This document shows, piece by piece, positions 1-13,227 of a stretch of DNA of 64,000 bases. The DNA is from Dimorphilus gyrociliatus (taxonomy: Eukaryota > Annelida > Polychaeta > Dinophilidae), in NCBI GenBank assembly GCA_904063045.1, contig CAJFCJ010000012.1, positions 806,001-870,000 on the forward strand, written 5' to 3'. The notes under the pieces were generated by a model. It was not told where the DNA came from and searched no databases. It saw nothing but the letters and a program-made list of their open reading frames with translations. The translations under genes were made by a program, and so were the position numbers. The first letter of the stretch is position 1. The number at the start of each line of letters is the position of its first letter.

Positions 1-839
1 CACTGTCATTTAAATAAGACATTTTCATTGTATATTGGTAGATTTAACCCTAATATTTATTGTATAAAATTTAGTATATACTGTATATATCTATATAAAC
101 ATACAATCAAGCTTTTATTAATATTTATAAAACGTATTAATATTGTTAAATTGTTCTTGAAATGTGTTTTTCACATATATATATGTGCAAAGATAGATAA
201 CTTGTTAGGTGAATGAACTTTCATTAACCTTTTATAGGGTTTATCTCATAAAAGCATTTTTCCACAGTCAGCAAATTTTAAATTTTGTTTCTGTCCCTTT
301 TAGCTTCAATGAACTAGATATATAGGCTCAGGTTTGAGAGAGTTTCCCTCATCTAAATATAAAGAAGAATTAGGTGAATGGAATTTTTCTCACCCCGATT
401 CTTTCGTAGGACGTCTGAACTGTGAGTCACCTTTACATATGGGTCACTCATTTCCACGTATCAAGTTCAAATCACTTTCCCAAGGTTCTGTTGTACAAAA
501 TTTAAAAATTTGACCAAATTTCCTTTTAATATGTTTATTGGTTTATTAACCAACTTTCTAGTTATATCTTTATTACTTAATAGTTTAAAAATTTGATGAT
601 ATTAACTACTTTGAAATATTATTCTCTACGAAGGTTGAATAAGCGGATAAATCCTAAATTAGAATACCAGGGCATATTGTGGGTTGTACTGTTACTCAGC
701 AATTTCTTTAATTTTAACTTTCTATATCCAGAGTAACTTTTTGGGTATTCGTTGACTTTGTTTAAAAGTGAATGCTTACGTGATTTTTGTATCGACAGAA
801 AAAGAGAATCTGTTTCATTAAAACAGAATTTTCTCCTAG
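1..839. other. AT-rich upstream flank or 5' intron of the SLC4 gene
   Basis: I found no coding exon here. The first supported SLC4 exon begins at 840 after an acceptor (TTCTCCTAG) and enters in mid-codon with two bases, so at least one upstream coding exon must exist, most likely left of the window. A 12-bp segment at about 410-421 sits between an AG and a GTGAGT but is too short to call. A TATACTGTATA-type motif lies near 75-90. Confidence 0.5.
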
Positions 840-3800
840 GTCATCATAGGGAACATTATGTCGTCCCATCCATGTTTACTGCCTTACATGGACAACCGAA
901 GAGTACTCATGATTCTTTTAGAAGAGGCCGTCATAGGAGGCGTCGAGCAATGTCTATAGAATCTAAAAGAGGGGTAGATCAAATTTTTCATTTTCTTCAT
1001 TATTTCATTTAATAAATATTATTGTTTTGAAATGTAGAATCACTCAAAAGATGGAAAGAAGAAAAAATCCAATACTGAAGTGGTAGAAGAAAATAAAGAA
1101 GAAACAACCCCAAAATTTCCATTTCCTTTACCAAGAAGCGAAAGTACTACTACTCAAAATAGCTCTGATGGTCGAACGATGACTATGATGCAAAGTTATT
1201 ATTCTTTAATCAGTTATTTAAGTTTAGAGATAATTCAATTTACACTACTTTAAAGGGAATTCTTCGTCTCATCGTATGCAAGAATTACTGGAAGGAAAAC
1301 ACGACGACGATGACGATGACAAAGAACACATTGATCATACACCGCATACTCTTTTCTGTGAAATGGATGTCCTGAGAATAGAGAGTTCTGGAGAAAAACA
1401 ATTTCATGAAACAGCTAGATGGTTAAAATTTGAAGAAGATGTCGAAGAAGAAGGAGAGAGATGGTCAAAACCTCACGTCGCTGCCCTTCCGCTCCATTCT
1501 CTTTTTCAACTTAGAGATATGTTTGCTAGTAGATGCGCTTTCTGTTTTGATATCCTTGCCAGAACGAGAGGGACAATTCTAGGTAAGAAAGAACAAGAAA
1601 ATTAATAAAACATCTTCTAATACATTAGTATAAATTAATTTTTCTTTTACATAAAGAAAATATCATGGATGAATTATGTAACATGAGCCTTCTCCAAGAA
1701 AGTAAAAAGGAAGATGTTTATAGAATTATGATGGCTAATGTTGTTCATTTACACGAAGTTGGCAAGCATAATCACAGCGGCTTACCAATAATAAGAAGCA
1801 TGAAGGAAATCGCTGACAGAAAAATGTCTAGAAAAAGCAATAGTATGGAGGGTAAAGAATTTAAACCAAAATTTTCATCGACGATTATTAATATTCATTT
1901 ACTTTATTTAGATGATGAAGGGTCGCTATCGAGGAGATCAAGTACAGCAAGTTTAAATGGTATGCCAAATGTAGTTCATAAGGTAGTTTTATTATTGAAT
2001 ATTTCTTTATCTCATATGAAACAAAGCTACTCAGCTAATTGTAAATTCTTTTACAAATAGCAAAATGCTCATTTTCGAAAGAAGATTCCTCCGGATGCGG
2101 AAGCGACAAATGTCTTAGTTGCGGCAACTGAAATAGTTGATGAACCCATGATGTCATTTGTAAGATTAAGGGAAAGTTCATCGCTGGATGATGTTACAGA
2201 AGTAAATGTTCCAACAAGATTTATGATAATAATTTTGGGTCCAACAGAATTGCATGCTGAATTGCACGAAATGGGTAGATGTATTTCAACTTTAATGTCA
2301 GATGAAGTAAATAAGTTTAAAAATCTAATATGAATATACAATAATATTAACGATAATCAATTTTAAAGATCTTCCACGAAGTAGCCTATAAAGGTGTAAC
2401 AACCGAGGACTTTCTTGCTGGAATTGATGAATTTCTTGACGAAGTAACTGTTCTACCACCAAGTGAATGGGATCCAACTGTTCGTCTCGAACCTCCTAAA
2501 GCAATTCCTGATGCTGTATGTATGATTTATTAGACTTAAAACAATTGACTTATTTTTTCTGTTTCTTATAGCATACTAGAAAGAAATCGATAATTGTTGG
2601 AGAGTTGGTAAATCCTCTATTTCATCAAGATGATGATAAAGACGATGATGATTCTCATTCTGACACAACTTTAGTGAGAACTGGAAAGCTTTTTGGAGGA
2701 TTAGTTCAAGATGTAAGAAGAAAGGCTCCATTTTATCTATCTGACCTGAAAGATTGCTTGCACAGCCAATGTATTGCCTCTATATTTTTCATGTATTTTG
2801 CTTGCTTAACGCCAATCGTAACATTTGGAGGACTTTTGGGCGAAGCTACAGAGGATAATATTGCTGTTATGGAAAGTATATTCGCTGGAGCCCTTTGCGG
2901 GGTTACATATCACTTTTTGGCCGGTCAACCTCTTACGATTATTGGTTCTACTGGTCCAGTTTTGGTTTTTGAAACTATCACATTTGAATTGTGCAAGTAG
3001 GTTGAATTATTGTCTACGTAATTTGTTAATTTTATATAACAAAATTGATAATTTACATAGGAGTTTGGATTTGAATTACTTATCATTAAGATTTTGGATT
3101 GGATTATGGGCCTGCCTTATCCTTCTGTTAATTGTTGCTTTTGATTTATCGGCACTTGTAAAATATATAACACGTTTTACAGAAGAATCGTTTGCCTTTT
3201 TAATAGCAGCCATTTTTATTGTGGAAGCTTTTACTAAAGTTTTGGATATACAAAACGATTATCCTGTTAACACAAATTACAATGATGTGCCGAAGTGCAA
3301 TTGTGCGACCCCCTTTAATTACACCTACAGTAATTCAAGTGTACCTCCTAATCTTAGTAATTTAACTATACCTTTCAATTCAAGTAATTTAACTACGAAC
3401 GACTATCAGTCTGTAAAGCTAAGATATGGAGATTTTTCAAAAGAAGAATGTCAAAACAGAAATGGAACTGTTGTAGATCCTCTGTGTTTTCCAAAGGATA
3501 ACGTTTACTACTTTTCTATTTTATTATTTGTTGGAACGTTTACTGTGGCAATGTATCTCAAAGGATTCAGAAATTATAAGTTCTTTCCAGCTGTAGTTAA
3601 ATCAATACTGAGTGACTTTTCAGTAATGATATCAATAATTATTTTCTGTCTTGTTGACTATTTGGTTGGCATAAAAACGCCTAAATTAAATGTACCCGAG
3701 TCATTTCAGGTAACCAGATTTATTAAAGAAAGAGTAAATAATTCTTTATTAATAAGTTTATTAAAAATATTTTATAGCCAACAAAACCAGATAGTCGTGG

Positions 3801-5316
3801 TTGGTTTATTAATCCTTTCAACGGAAATCCTTGGTGGACGGCTTTAATTGCTGTAGTACCAGCTTTACTTGCAACGATTCTAATTTTTATGGATCAGCAA
3901 ATTACTGCTGTAATAGTAAACAGAAAAGAACATAAATTAAAAAAGGGTGGTGGATATCACTTAGATTTATTTATAATCGCTATCGAAGTAAGTAGGAACA
4001 AGTAAAAGAGTAATAACAACAAATTTACATTCAATGTATTAAAAATAGATTGGTTTATGCTCGATTCTTGGACTTCCATGGTTCGTAGCTGCTACAGTTT
4101 TATCAATAAACCACGTTAGGTCGTTGTCAAGAGAATCCGAATGCGCAGCGCCGGGTGAGAGACCGAAATTCTTAGGGGTAAGGGAACAACGTGTTACTGG
4201 AATTATTGTTTTCTTACTCGTTGGATTTTCTGTTTTAATTACACCGATTTTAAAGGTAAATTTAACTTTTATCTCTTATCTTGTGAATGGTCTTGAGAGT
4301 TACAATTGATTTATTCCGTAGTATGTACCTATGCCCGTCCTATTTGGAGTATTTTTATACATGGGTATATCGTCACTGAAAGGAGTTCAAGTAAGAATAT
4401 ACTTATATATAAAACTTTTTATTGCGGGAAGCCGTCTAAAGTACAATTTCTTTTTTGTGTAGCTTATGCAAAGAATCTTTCTCTACATTATTCCAAAAAA
4501 GTATCAGCCTGATTATACATTCCTACGTCATGTACGTCTTATTAGAGTACACTTATTTACATTTATTCAGGTACTATTTACTCCTTTCTATTTAATACTC
4601 GTCTATTTCATTATTTAAAATATTCATTTCGTTAAAACTAGATTGTTTGCTTGGGAATTTTATGGGGAATAAAAAAAGGAAAAGAAGCAGCTATTGCTTT
4701 TCCCGTTATGGTTTTAGCAATGTGTTTTGTTAGAATGGCTCTAGACAAATTATTTACTAGACACGAGTTAAAATGGCTAGATGATATCATGCCTCAAAGT
4801 CACAGGAAGAAGGAGGACGACAAGAAAAAGAAAAAGAAAAAGAAGGCTGAAGAAGAAGATGTAAATGCTGTATTTTGCTTAATTAAGACCTATTCTTAAA
4901 AATTATTTCTTACAGGATAGTACTATTGAAGTTTCTGGCGGTGTTGTTAATTTACAATTACCATCTGGAGAGACAGTAAATATAGCATTAGAAAGAATCA
5001 AATACGATCCAAAGACTAAACTGGTAAAGAAGTTGTAAAATAACATATAATTGATTTAATAATCTTCTATAAATATATATTTATCATTTAGTTAAAAATA
5101 TCAGAGGAGATTAAACAATCAAACGCAAATTTTGAAAAGTTCGTTAACGATCGTTCAAATAAGAAAGATAAAAACGATGTTGAGAAGTGCAATCTTCCTA
5201 AACCTCCTTCATCATTATCATCTGGCAGAAAATCTTGTGATGCTGAGGGTGAAGCAAACCATGTAAAGTTTTTCATCGCCAACGAAGGGGAAGCCAATCA
5301 AATTTCAGAAAGTTAA
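840..5316 (+). CDS. SLC4: Na+-coupled bicarbonate transporter, SLC4 family (5' partial)
   Basis: Plasma-membrane transporter that moves HCO3-/CO3 2- with Na+ and so controls cell pH. Sixteen exons: 840-973, 1038-1170, 1256-1582, 1657-1851, 1912-1982, 2061-2306, 2369-2515, 2572-2996, 3061-3709, 3778-3987, 4049-4255, 4322-4390, 4463-4570, 4642-4860, 4916-5023, 5092-5316. All phases agree, giving about 1156 residues plus the missing N-terminus. The cytoplasmic domain has [19 protein letters not shown], then [19 protein letters not shown]. The membrane domain has [27 protein letters not shown] and [10 protein letters not shown]; the [16 protein letters not shown] block is typical of the Na+/HCO3- branch rather than of anion exchangers. 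Extracellular loop 3 keeps four cysteines and at least six N-x-S/T sites. The segment expected to hold the stilbene-reactive motif reads TKVLD, without the usual lysine pair. The C-terminal tail is Lys-rich and shows no clear PDZ ligand. Candidate AATAAA signals follow at 5789 and about 6062. I cannot decide between electroneutral and electrogenic subtypes. Confidence 0.95.
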
Positions 5317-6457
5317 ATATTAAGAAAAAGGGGTAGGGAGGGGGATACAGATATAAAAATATATAAAAATACATATAGGGAGAGGAGTGGAGAGAGAGAG
5401 AAAAAGAAAGAAAGGTAGAGAGAAAGATTGAGGTATATAATTAAAAAAAAAAACAAAAAAAAATGACTTTCTATCAAAATCAAGTTAAAAGAGAAAAAAT
5501 GAAAAATATTTAATTAGTTTGTATTTTAAAAAGATAAATTAAAAGACAAAAACTTCTAGTTACACTGAAAATTTTAAAGAAAAGTATCTTTGCTTTCCCT
5601 AGAGTAGAGAAACAGAATACTTAAATATGAAAAAGTTAGAAAAAAGAAAGATAGATACACGGCATTACATTTTTCTTTATTATTATTTTCAACTTGAATT
5701 TCTTTTTTCTTTTCTTCTTCATTTTCTTTTAAATTAATATCTTTGATTTTAAAAAATGTGCGTTTTTTGTATACTAATTTGAATATTGAATAAATTAGAA
5801 TATTATTCAATAATCTCTCAAAAAAAAACATAAAATATGAAAAATATGTGAAAAAGAAAAAAAGAAAAAGAGAGAGAGATTTTATGATGTATTATTTATT
5901 TTTATGATTTTAATAAGACTTTATATATACTGTATATATAGAATACTCTTTAACTATTCAACCTTTAAAAGTTCATTACTTTTTAACCTTTTTGTTGCAC
6001 GTTTATTGTAAAAAAACAAGAAATTACTATTAATTATAAATAGTTGTTAGAATTCATTATGAATAAAGCAGTTTACTCCTAATGATCTAAAGACTTATCT
6101 CAACATTAATTGAATATTATAAAAATTAATATCTGTTGTTTTTATATTAATATTACACTAAAATGTATCATCTATCTTTATCAGTTGGAGCAAATGTTAA
6201 ATTTCCATATGCTACTTGAATGTTTTCAAAATATAAATAGAGTGTATTTCTATCTTTTAAATAATTATTACTAACTATTCATACAGTATAAGGGAGAAAT
6301 ATTGATATATCTTGAATATTAAAATATCAACTTAAAGGTGAATTAATGCTGCAATATTTGACTGTTTTCGTATATTTTAATAACCTGCTCGAATACTGTA
6401 TATAAACTAAATATTATATATATTTACTGTGTATAATTGATAATTATATGTTTATTT
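5317..6457. other. SLC4 3' UTR and intergenic DNA
   Basis: No gene is seen. A G- and GA-rich tract fills about 5328-5425. AATAAA signals for the + strand SLC4 gene lie at 5789-5794 and near 6062. A TATACTGTATA motif lies at about 5927-5941. The ORF at 5574-5831 on the minus strand is low-complexity Lys/Glu/Phe sequence. Confidence 0.6.
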
Positions 6458-6927
6458 TTATTTCGATTCGTCGAAGAGAGCCAACATAATCTTTACTTTA
6501 CAACACCAAATGGCGTGATAAACGTAATTGTTTCCTGCTGAACAATTTGTACCATCTGTACAATCGTCATTTCCACCTGATTAATTAAATAATAATGTTT
6601 AATAGACATTTCTTTATAAATTTATCCTATTCGTGCAAGATATTAGCTAATATAGATGAAAGATGAGAAAATTTTTCTCACCTGAACCGCATGCACCACC
6701 TACAACTTCGTCAGTATCGCATTGTAGATATTCACCATAATTTCCACATTTCCAAGAACAGTTTTCTAAAGTACTGTTGTTTTTGGCCTATCACATATTC
6801 ATCATTAATATTAAGTATTATAGAAATTAGATAAATTAATAGACAATAAACTTACATTAATCGGGTTAGATAGACTTTGTCCTACAGAAATTATAAATAG
6901 GAGAAAAAGAAAAACTGAACAGTTCAT
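6458..6927 (-). CDS. Small secreted eight-cysteine protein, copy 1 (98 aa)
   Basis: Not a family I recognise. Three exons on the minus strand: 6927-6856, 6787-6682, 6576-6458, with a phase-0 and then a phase-1 intron. The start MNCSVFLFLLFIISVG is a clear signal peptide, so the product should be secreted. The mature part holds eight cysteines in the pattern C-x3-C-x8-C-x9-C-x7-C-x5-C-x12-CC, with CSWKC, a YGEY turn, ACGSG and a final WCCKV. An odd cysteine-free hydrophobic tail (MLALFDESK) follows. Two genes at 35.8 and 36.4 kb share the same spacing exactly, which is strong evidence that this short split gene is real. Four disulphides are expected. Roles as a host-defence peptide, a secreted ligand or a mucus protein are all open. 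Confidence 0.85.
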
Positions 6928-8091
6928 TTTTTACGATCGTTAACAACTGATCTATATTCTTAACTTGAATAAGAGTTTATCAGTATGAGAATATATGAGA
7001 AAAAGCAGTTTTATTCTCTTTACTTACGCAATTCTAGATAACAGTTAACGAATTGTTAATTATTAATGTAATATTTTTCAGTAAAGGCTTTATATAAATA
7101 TATTATATATATTAATATACTGTAGTATATACTATACTCTTTCTAACCGTCCATCCCTGCATTCATATCTTCTTTCTACCATTAATTTTGTCATTCTATA
7201 TTTTCAAGGTCATTAAAACTAATAATAATCACCAAAAGAAGTATTTTTAAGGATTAATCAATGTACGCCTAACTCTTCATTTTTAATGGAAAATGAATCG
7301 ATTTTTTTAGAGTATAATATGCAAATACGAAAATAAAATTATATCAGTTTGGATTCTTTTTTAGGCCTCTAATTAGGTTTTTGTAATTTTTTGTCTGTTA
7401 ATAAAATGATCTCATTGAATTTAAATTTTCATTTATTTCATTAGTCTTTTTTTCATTTGTTATCTTAAGGGAAAAAATGCTTAACAAAGAGTTCTTTACT
7501 TTTCATTAACTACTAGTATCTGCTAATAAGGAATACAAGTGCTGCCATCTCTTTCGATAATCATAGATTTTCAAGAAGAAAACCTTAAAAGACTTCCAGC
7601 GGAAAACCTAGGTAGATTACTATAATCCTAATTTAGAATAAAATTAATTAACGTGTTTGTACAAGTTGGTAAATATTCTTTCTTTTTGCTGATTCCCTTC
7701 AAAATAAGAATAAAGGTAATTCTTTACTATAATATATGATATGATATTCTTGAAGAAAACTATTCTATCTTCTAAGATTTTTTTTCTTTTACTTTCTTAT
7801 TTTTAGAAATTGCTAGATGAGAAGGAAGATGTAAGATATTATCATATAGAATATATTTTCGAGTATAGTTGCCAATTTTTATGGCATTTATTTGAATTGA
7901 CCTTGAAATAAAAATGCATATATGCAGTATACGAATTATTATATACTGCATAAATTAATAGACAAAATCTATAACGTTTTAAAAAATTCGTCTATATTTT
8001 TTTATTATTTGCTAAACAATTTTTTTTATAAAAAATTAAACCAAAGGTTTTAATGATTGAAACAATTTTACGGTCTGTATCAAAGAAGGAG

Positions 8092-8140
<49 letters not shown>

Positions 8141-9777
8141 AGGGACGGACGAAGGGAAGAAGGGGGTGTAAAGATAGTAATTTTATTTATACTAGTTATA
8201 ATCCAACGACATTATTTTTTTTTTAAATTTAATAGTAGAATAGTAACTTAAAACTTGAAAATGTTTATTACTGTCATGTGTTTTGGTTAACACAATCATG
8301 TGGACAAATAAAAACACAACAACAACAATAACGGCAAGATCCAATTCTATATTCATATAAAAAAGTTTATTAGATGATTGAATAGCTAAATTTTACAATT
8401 TCTTTCTTATCTTTCTTATCCTTATCCTCCAGAACAAAAAGGAAAGTTTTTCCCTAGCTGTATTGAATTCAATGAGATAAGATTCTTAGGGGAAAAGTGT
8501 ATTTTGCTTTATTCTGATTGTGTTTCTTTCTCCATACACCAAATTCAGATTGGTTTGTTAACGTTAAACATCTACTTCCTGATATCTTTTGTTATATTTC
8601 CTAGTTATCAATCAGCTTACATCTTTTTTTTACTCGGTTTTGTTAGGGAAATCTATATTGTAATGATTTATTTATCTACCTAAAGATATTTCGTTTTGTT
8701 ATGTTGCTATGCTTTGATATAAAGGAATATAACGGGATAGCAAAAGAAATACTCTTGTAAAAGTTGCAAGACTCTGGTTAACTTCGTGTTTAAAAAAGTT
8801 CAGCATAAAGTAAATGATAGCATCAGCAGCCTAGGGCCATTTTTCATGCGAAAACTCTTCTGGGTATCTTTGTTTCATCTTCGTTTCTCATACTTTATTT
8901 AAGACGGCTGATTGCGCTTTTTGATATACTTGATTAAACGTAATTAATTAAGAGCTTATCAAGGCAATCATAAAGAATAGAATATTTTGACAATCCAGGT
9001 TAAGAAAGTGCTAGATACATTAAAACTTTAGTATTGAATGACAATTAATTTCTTTTTTATTGCTTGCGATAAAAAGAACAGTTGGTGTAAAAAACCAAGT
9101 TTTGTTTACGTTTTTTACTAATGAAATTCCAAGTACTACTAGGCTAAATTTTTAGCGGAAGTTCACAGTATTTTCGTTACCCATCCCAAATTTATTTTTA
9201 GCAGCAATTTTACGAAGCGGAGTGATAACCGTACTAGTGTAAATTTTTACAATAGATGTTAGATGAATTTTTTCAAAATGGTAGCCTTTTTACAGCTGAA
9301 GCAACATTTTGCTTTTGACGGGTAATGTACTGAAAGGATCCAATCTATCTTAATTTGCATAAATTCGCCATTTTGTTTAGATTTCTGTTTTCTTCGAGAT
9401 GAATTTAAAATAGATCGATTTTTCGTCGACAGTAAACACTAGAAGTAAAATATAATTGAAATAATTAACATCGTTCAGGTATTTTGAAATACAGATATTC
9501 AATTAGAATTTGCATTTCAATTCTCTTGGATTTCTTTGATTAAAGTTTACCAAACATAGCCAGTATATCATATCCGGAAACAAAATATTGTATTTTGGCC
9601 TGGTTTAAATTTCAATAAAGTATCAGTCAAATTTATTTAGCAGAAATAGAAATAACAGATTAATTCCACTATATAACCTCGCAATATACGTAATTATACG
9701 ATCAATTCACTTAATATTTTTTAACACAAATTTTGTCCTTTCAGTTTCTGACGTCTAAAAAGAAAATGTAACAGAAA
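6928..9777. other. Intergenic region between copy 1 and INO80D
   Basis: About 2.85 kb with no supported exon. It holds AT-rich DNA with TATATA runs (about 7085-7135), a GA microsatellite at 8096-8138, and the likely promoters of both flanking divergent genes. A TATATAAAG on the minus strand near 7086-7094 lies about 160 bp before the copy 1 start. An acceptor-like TTTCAG at 9738-9743 lies just before the INO80D start exon and could end a 5' UTR intron. Confidence 0.5.
8096..8138. repeat. (GA)n microsatellite
   Basis: A nearly perfect AG dinucleotide run of about 40 bp, flanked by further purine-rich DNA (AAGGAGGG, GGGAAGAAGGGGG). The ORF reading Arg-Glu repeats through it is a by-product of the repeat. 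Confidence 0.95.
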
Positions 9778-12696
9778 ATGATAGAGAGTAAGGTTTTGAA
9801 GTTGGCAAACAATAATAAAACTGTACAGCCGTCTAGGTAAGTTAGGTTCTAAAAGTAGCGTTTAATGAAAAAATAGTAAATAGTGTCATTAAATAAATAA
9901 ATACAAAAACTATATATATATACTAATATATGTATGTACCTGTATTCAAGGATAAGTAAATGTATGGATAGTGTATTATGATAGTTGTTTTTATCAAGAT
10001 ATTATTTCTAGAAGTCTAACATTTCTCAAACTGAATTGAATTAAGGACCAGTATTATTTAAAATGCAAATTATTAGATTAAGGTAAGCAATGGATGATAA
10101 TTAAGTAAAAAACTCTATTTAGAACCGGGAAAAAGGATATTCTACAAGTTCTTTTAGGTAAAAATTGATAATGCATCTATCAAAAGAACTGAAGCCATTT
10201 ATATACATATATATATATATATATATAGAACACATATACTATGTGTCTATTGCATATTACCAACACTCTTGGGTATGCTCAGTCTATTGAGCAGTCTTTC
10301 CAAAATTTCTCACACCAATACGCATTAAAAAAAAACCTATACTACTAAAACTAACAGATGAGAAGAAATTCTTTGGATCTTTTAAATAGATTTTATTGAA
10401 AAGAGAGAGAGAGAGATTGAGGCTAAAAAATAAAAAGTTTTCTTTCTATTATGACTTTCTTTAGATATTGAAAAAAAAATATAAGAGCTTATTTATTAAA
10501 TAATATAGTATATTTATTATGAATTGTCATTCTTACTATAGTAAAGGTTGTTTTCTATATCTTAAAATTCTATTCTCACGCAAATATGAGAAGGAAGAGC
10601 ATTTTTGCTGTAAAATTTAATCTAGAATATGTGTCTATTGAATGTAAATTAAATTAGCCTTAAAGTTCGATATTAGTGATATTTACTTCTTTCAATTGAA
10701 ACGAAAATGTTATTTTTTTACAGATTAGTAAACTATAATATGACACCGGTTAATGGTATTAAATTCAATCATGTGACATATCCTCGGTCACTATCTAATT
10801 CACCAGACTTACCAACATCAAGTCAATCAGAGAAAGCACCAACTGCTGTCATCGGTTGGACTTGTGTTAATGGTCAAGCGGTTCAGAAACCAAACGTTCC
10901 AACAAAGAAAACATCTATATATCCATCTTATCCAAAATCGAAAATAGAATTTCAAGAAACACCAAACATTCAGGTTAATAATTCAGTTCAAAGGAAAACA
11001 AACGAGAAATGTCGATTATATCCGGAACTATGCGAAAAATTAAAGAAAAAGGGTTCCACTGAAACTATTAGGACTAATTCATTTAAAACGATTGGAAGCT
11101 ACAATAAAATGAAATATTCAAAGATTTTAAAAACGAGATTGAAAACAAAAAGTCTAGCTGCATTATGTGAAGATTTAGTAGAAGAGGAAGAGGAAGATAG
11201 AGTATTGCTACCGTCTATTAGTTTAGGTAAATTTTTAAATATTAACATTATATAACATTATCGCAATATGCACCAAAAAGACTTATATACTGTATATATA
11301 TAGTTGAATAATGAATTTATTGTAGAGGTAATTTTTTTTCAAGACTTATTACTGTTGCCTTTGAGAGAGAGAACAAAGCAAGACACTTTTATCCTTTTAA
11401 ACATATTATAAAAGTAATCCTATTTTAGTGTCAACTATATATATGTATGTCTTTACATACTGTGCACGCCATGTATCTTAAATATAGGCTTAAATTGATG
11501 AAATTACTTTTAATTTATAAGAATTATAAAAACAATTGACAGTTTCTACTTCTGACGAAGATGAAAAATCAATTAAATTCTCAAAGTTTGATCAGAATCA
11601 TCAGAATATATTTTATCCGAGCCAACTATCCGATGATGAAGACGACAATGCTGACTCAGGGTAAGTAATTATGATTTTACTATCTAAATTTATTATCAAA
11701 GACCAAACTATTAAAAAATCACTTATGTAAATTGTGAATGTTTTTTACTCTTAGGATTGATCAACTGTTATACCATAGACGAGCAAATCGAATTCTGTCA
11801 CAAACTGCTTCCTTACGCCGGCAAGTGTTTGAACAATATCGTTCAATAAAACAAAATGTCAAATTAGAAGGACGCTTGAAAAAGCGTCTAAAATGCTTAA
11901 CAACCGCTGCAAAGACTAGTGCTAATACTACATCAGATATTCTACGACTTTTTGATATACCCGTTCATAGAACGGTAGAAGCAAAACGTAGGAAACGAAC
12001 TTCTATTGGGGGAAAGGAGCCGTGTGCCTTTCAGAAAACGGCAAAATGTACTAAAGATGCTCTACCGTTTACTAAGCATTGTTTAGAGCGTAAGTTACTA
12101 GGCATAAAAATAATATCTCTTTATCATCTAAATTAACTTGCGGCTTTTTAATAGATATAACATACAACGTAAATCAACAATTATTCAATTTTTGCACAGC
12201 AAAATGTGCTAATCAAACTCCTTGTAGAGCGCCAGTATTTGACATAGTCAATAATATGGCGTTGTGCCCAAAGCACTCATCCAACTCATCTCAACAAACC
12301 AGCAACCCATTCAAAAAGATACGTCGTAAAACGAAACCGTCCGCTTTAACTCGTCCTCAAAGAAAAAAGAAAAAGAAGACTACAACTCAGAAATCTGATA
12401 GAACTGTGACTAATACGATAAATTCTCAATCTAAACACAACAATAATAGCATACCGTCTAATGCTCATGTGGTAGAAGAAAATACTAAGGAGAAGGATGC
12501 TGTAATTTTTACAGATATCGACGAGGCTATTCAACAAGCAACAGCTCTTCTAGAAGAACAAGATTTTAATTTTGTATTAAATGGATTAAAAGACGACGAT
12601 GGATTCGCAGATTTTCAAGATATTGAAAAATCTTTTAGTGAAAACGAATTAAAGAAATTATCTTTAAATTTTACCCCTAATGAATCTAATGATTAA
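9778..12696 (+). CDS. INO80D: INO80 chromatin-remodelling complex subunit D-like
   Basis: Nuclear accessory subunit of the INO80 ATP-dependent nucleosome remodeller. Five exons with matching phases: 9778-9836, 10724-11226, 11543-11660, 11755-12089, 12155-12696 (518 aa). The first exon adds 19 codons and enters 10724 in frame; ATG 10740 is the alternative start. From about residue 325 the protein carries the C3Hc3H-type potential zinc finger, with CAFQKTAKC, ALPFTKHC, NQQLFNFCTAKCAN, PVFDIV and ALCPKH. It is followed by a basic block (RRKTKPSALTRPQRKKKKK) and an acidic end with GFADFQDI. This order, and the KTKP-ALT block right after the finger, match INO80D better than KANSL2. An upstream Arg/Lys-rich helix (HRRANRILSQTASLRRQVF) also fits. 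The first zinc finger of vertebrate INO80D is not found. Confidence 0.85.
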
Positions 12697-13227
12697 AAGT
12701 AAACTATAAGAACATGCAGCTTTTTCAACATTTCAAGTCGGTGCTTCTTAATTAATACTTCATGAAACAAAACATCATTATTGATCCTCTTTTTTTGCTA
12801 GATTTAATAAAATATATGTATATTTATACGTATATCAAGGTATATTTATATATATACTATATATATATAGATATATATATAAATATATTTAAACTCTTTC
12901 TCTCGTTTGTTGTGTAATATGATAAATACAGAGATTTTTCTTCTTTTCCCCTAATTTAATATGCTTATTTTTTTAAATAGAAGTTTATTATAAATCTTTG
13001 ACTCTAAAACGGACCCGTCCAAAACATTGCAAAAGGAAAAAAGAATAAACAAGTCAAACATGATGAGCTATAAATGTAGAATAAAGAGGATTAGCATGCT
13101 CTAAACAACTTAATACGGATCAAAATAAATGCTTATAACTTATATAACAAAGGGAAAGTATAAGGAAAATAATAAAAACTAGGCTTATACAAAATAAAGT
13201 ATTTTTTTCATTTTAAATGTCTTTTTC
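12697..13227. other. Convergent 3' ends of INO80D and the spectraplakin locus
   Basis: The two stop codons face each other 531 bp apart. AATAAA for INO80D is at 12806-12811; the nearest AATAAA on the minus strand is at 12989-12984. A TA-rich run with palindromic TATATA steps fills about 12815-12890. No gene is seen. Confidence 0.7.
12806..12811 (+). terminator. Poly(A) signal, INO80D
   Basis: AATAAA 110 bp after the INO80D stop. It is the first such hexamer on this strand after the gene. Confidence 0.6.

Noticed and set aside
8057-8251. Plus-strand ORF rich in Arg-Glu repeats
   Set aside because: It is only the translation of the (GA)n microsatellite.
11755-12360. KANSL2 as identity of the gene at 9.8-12.7 kb
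   Set aside because: KANSL2 shares the zinc-finger type, but the residues around CTAK...PVFDI and the following KTKP-ALT basic block match INO80D.
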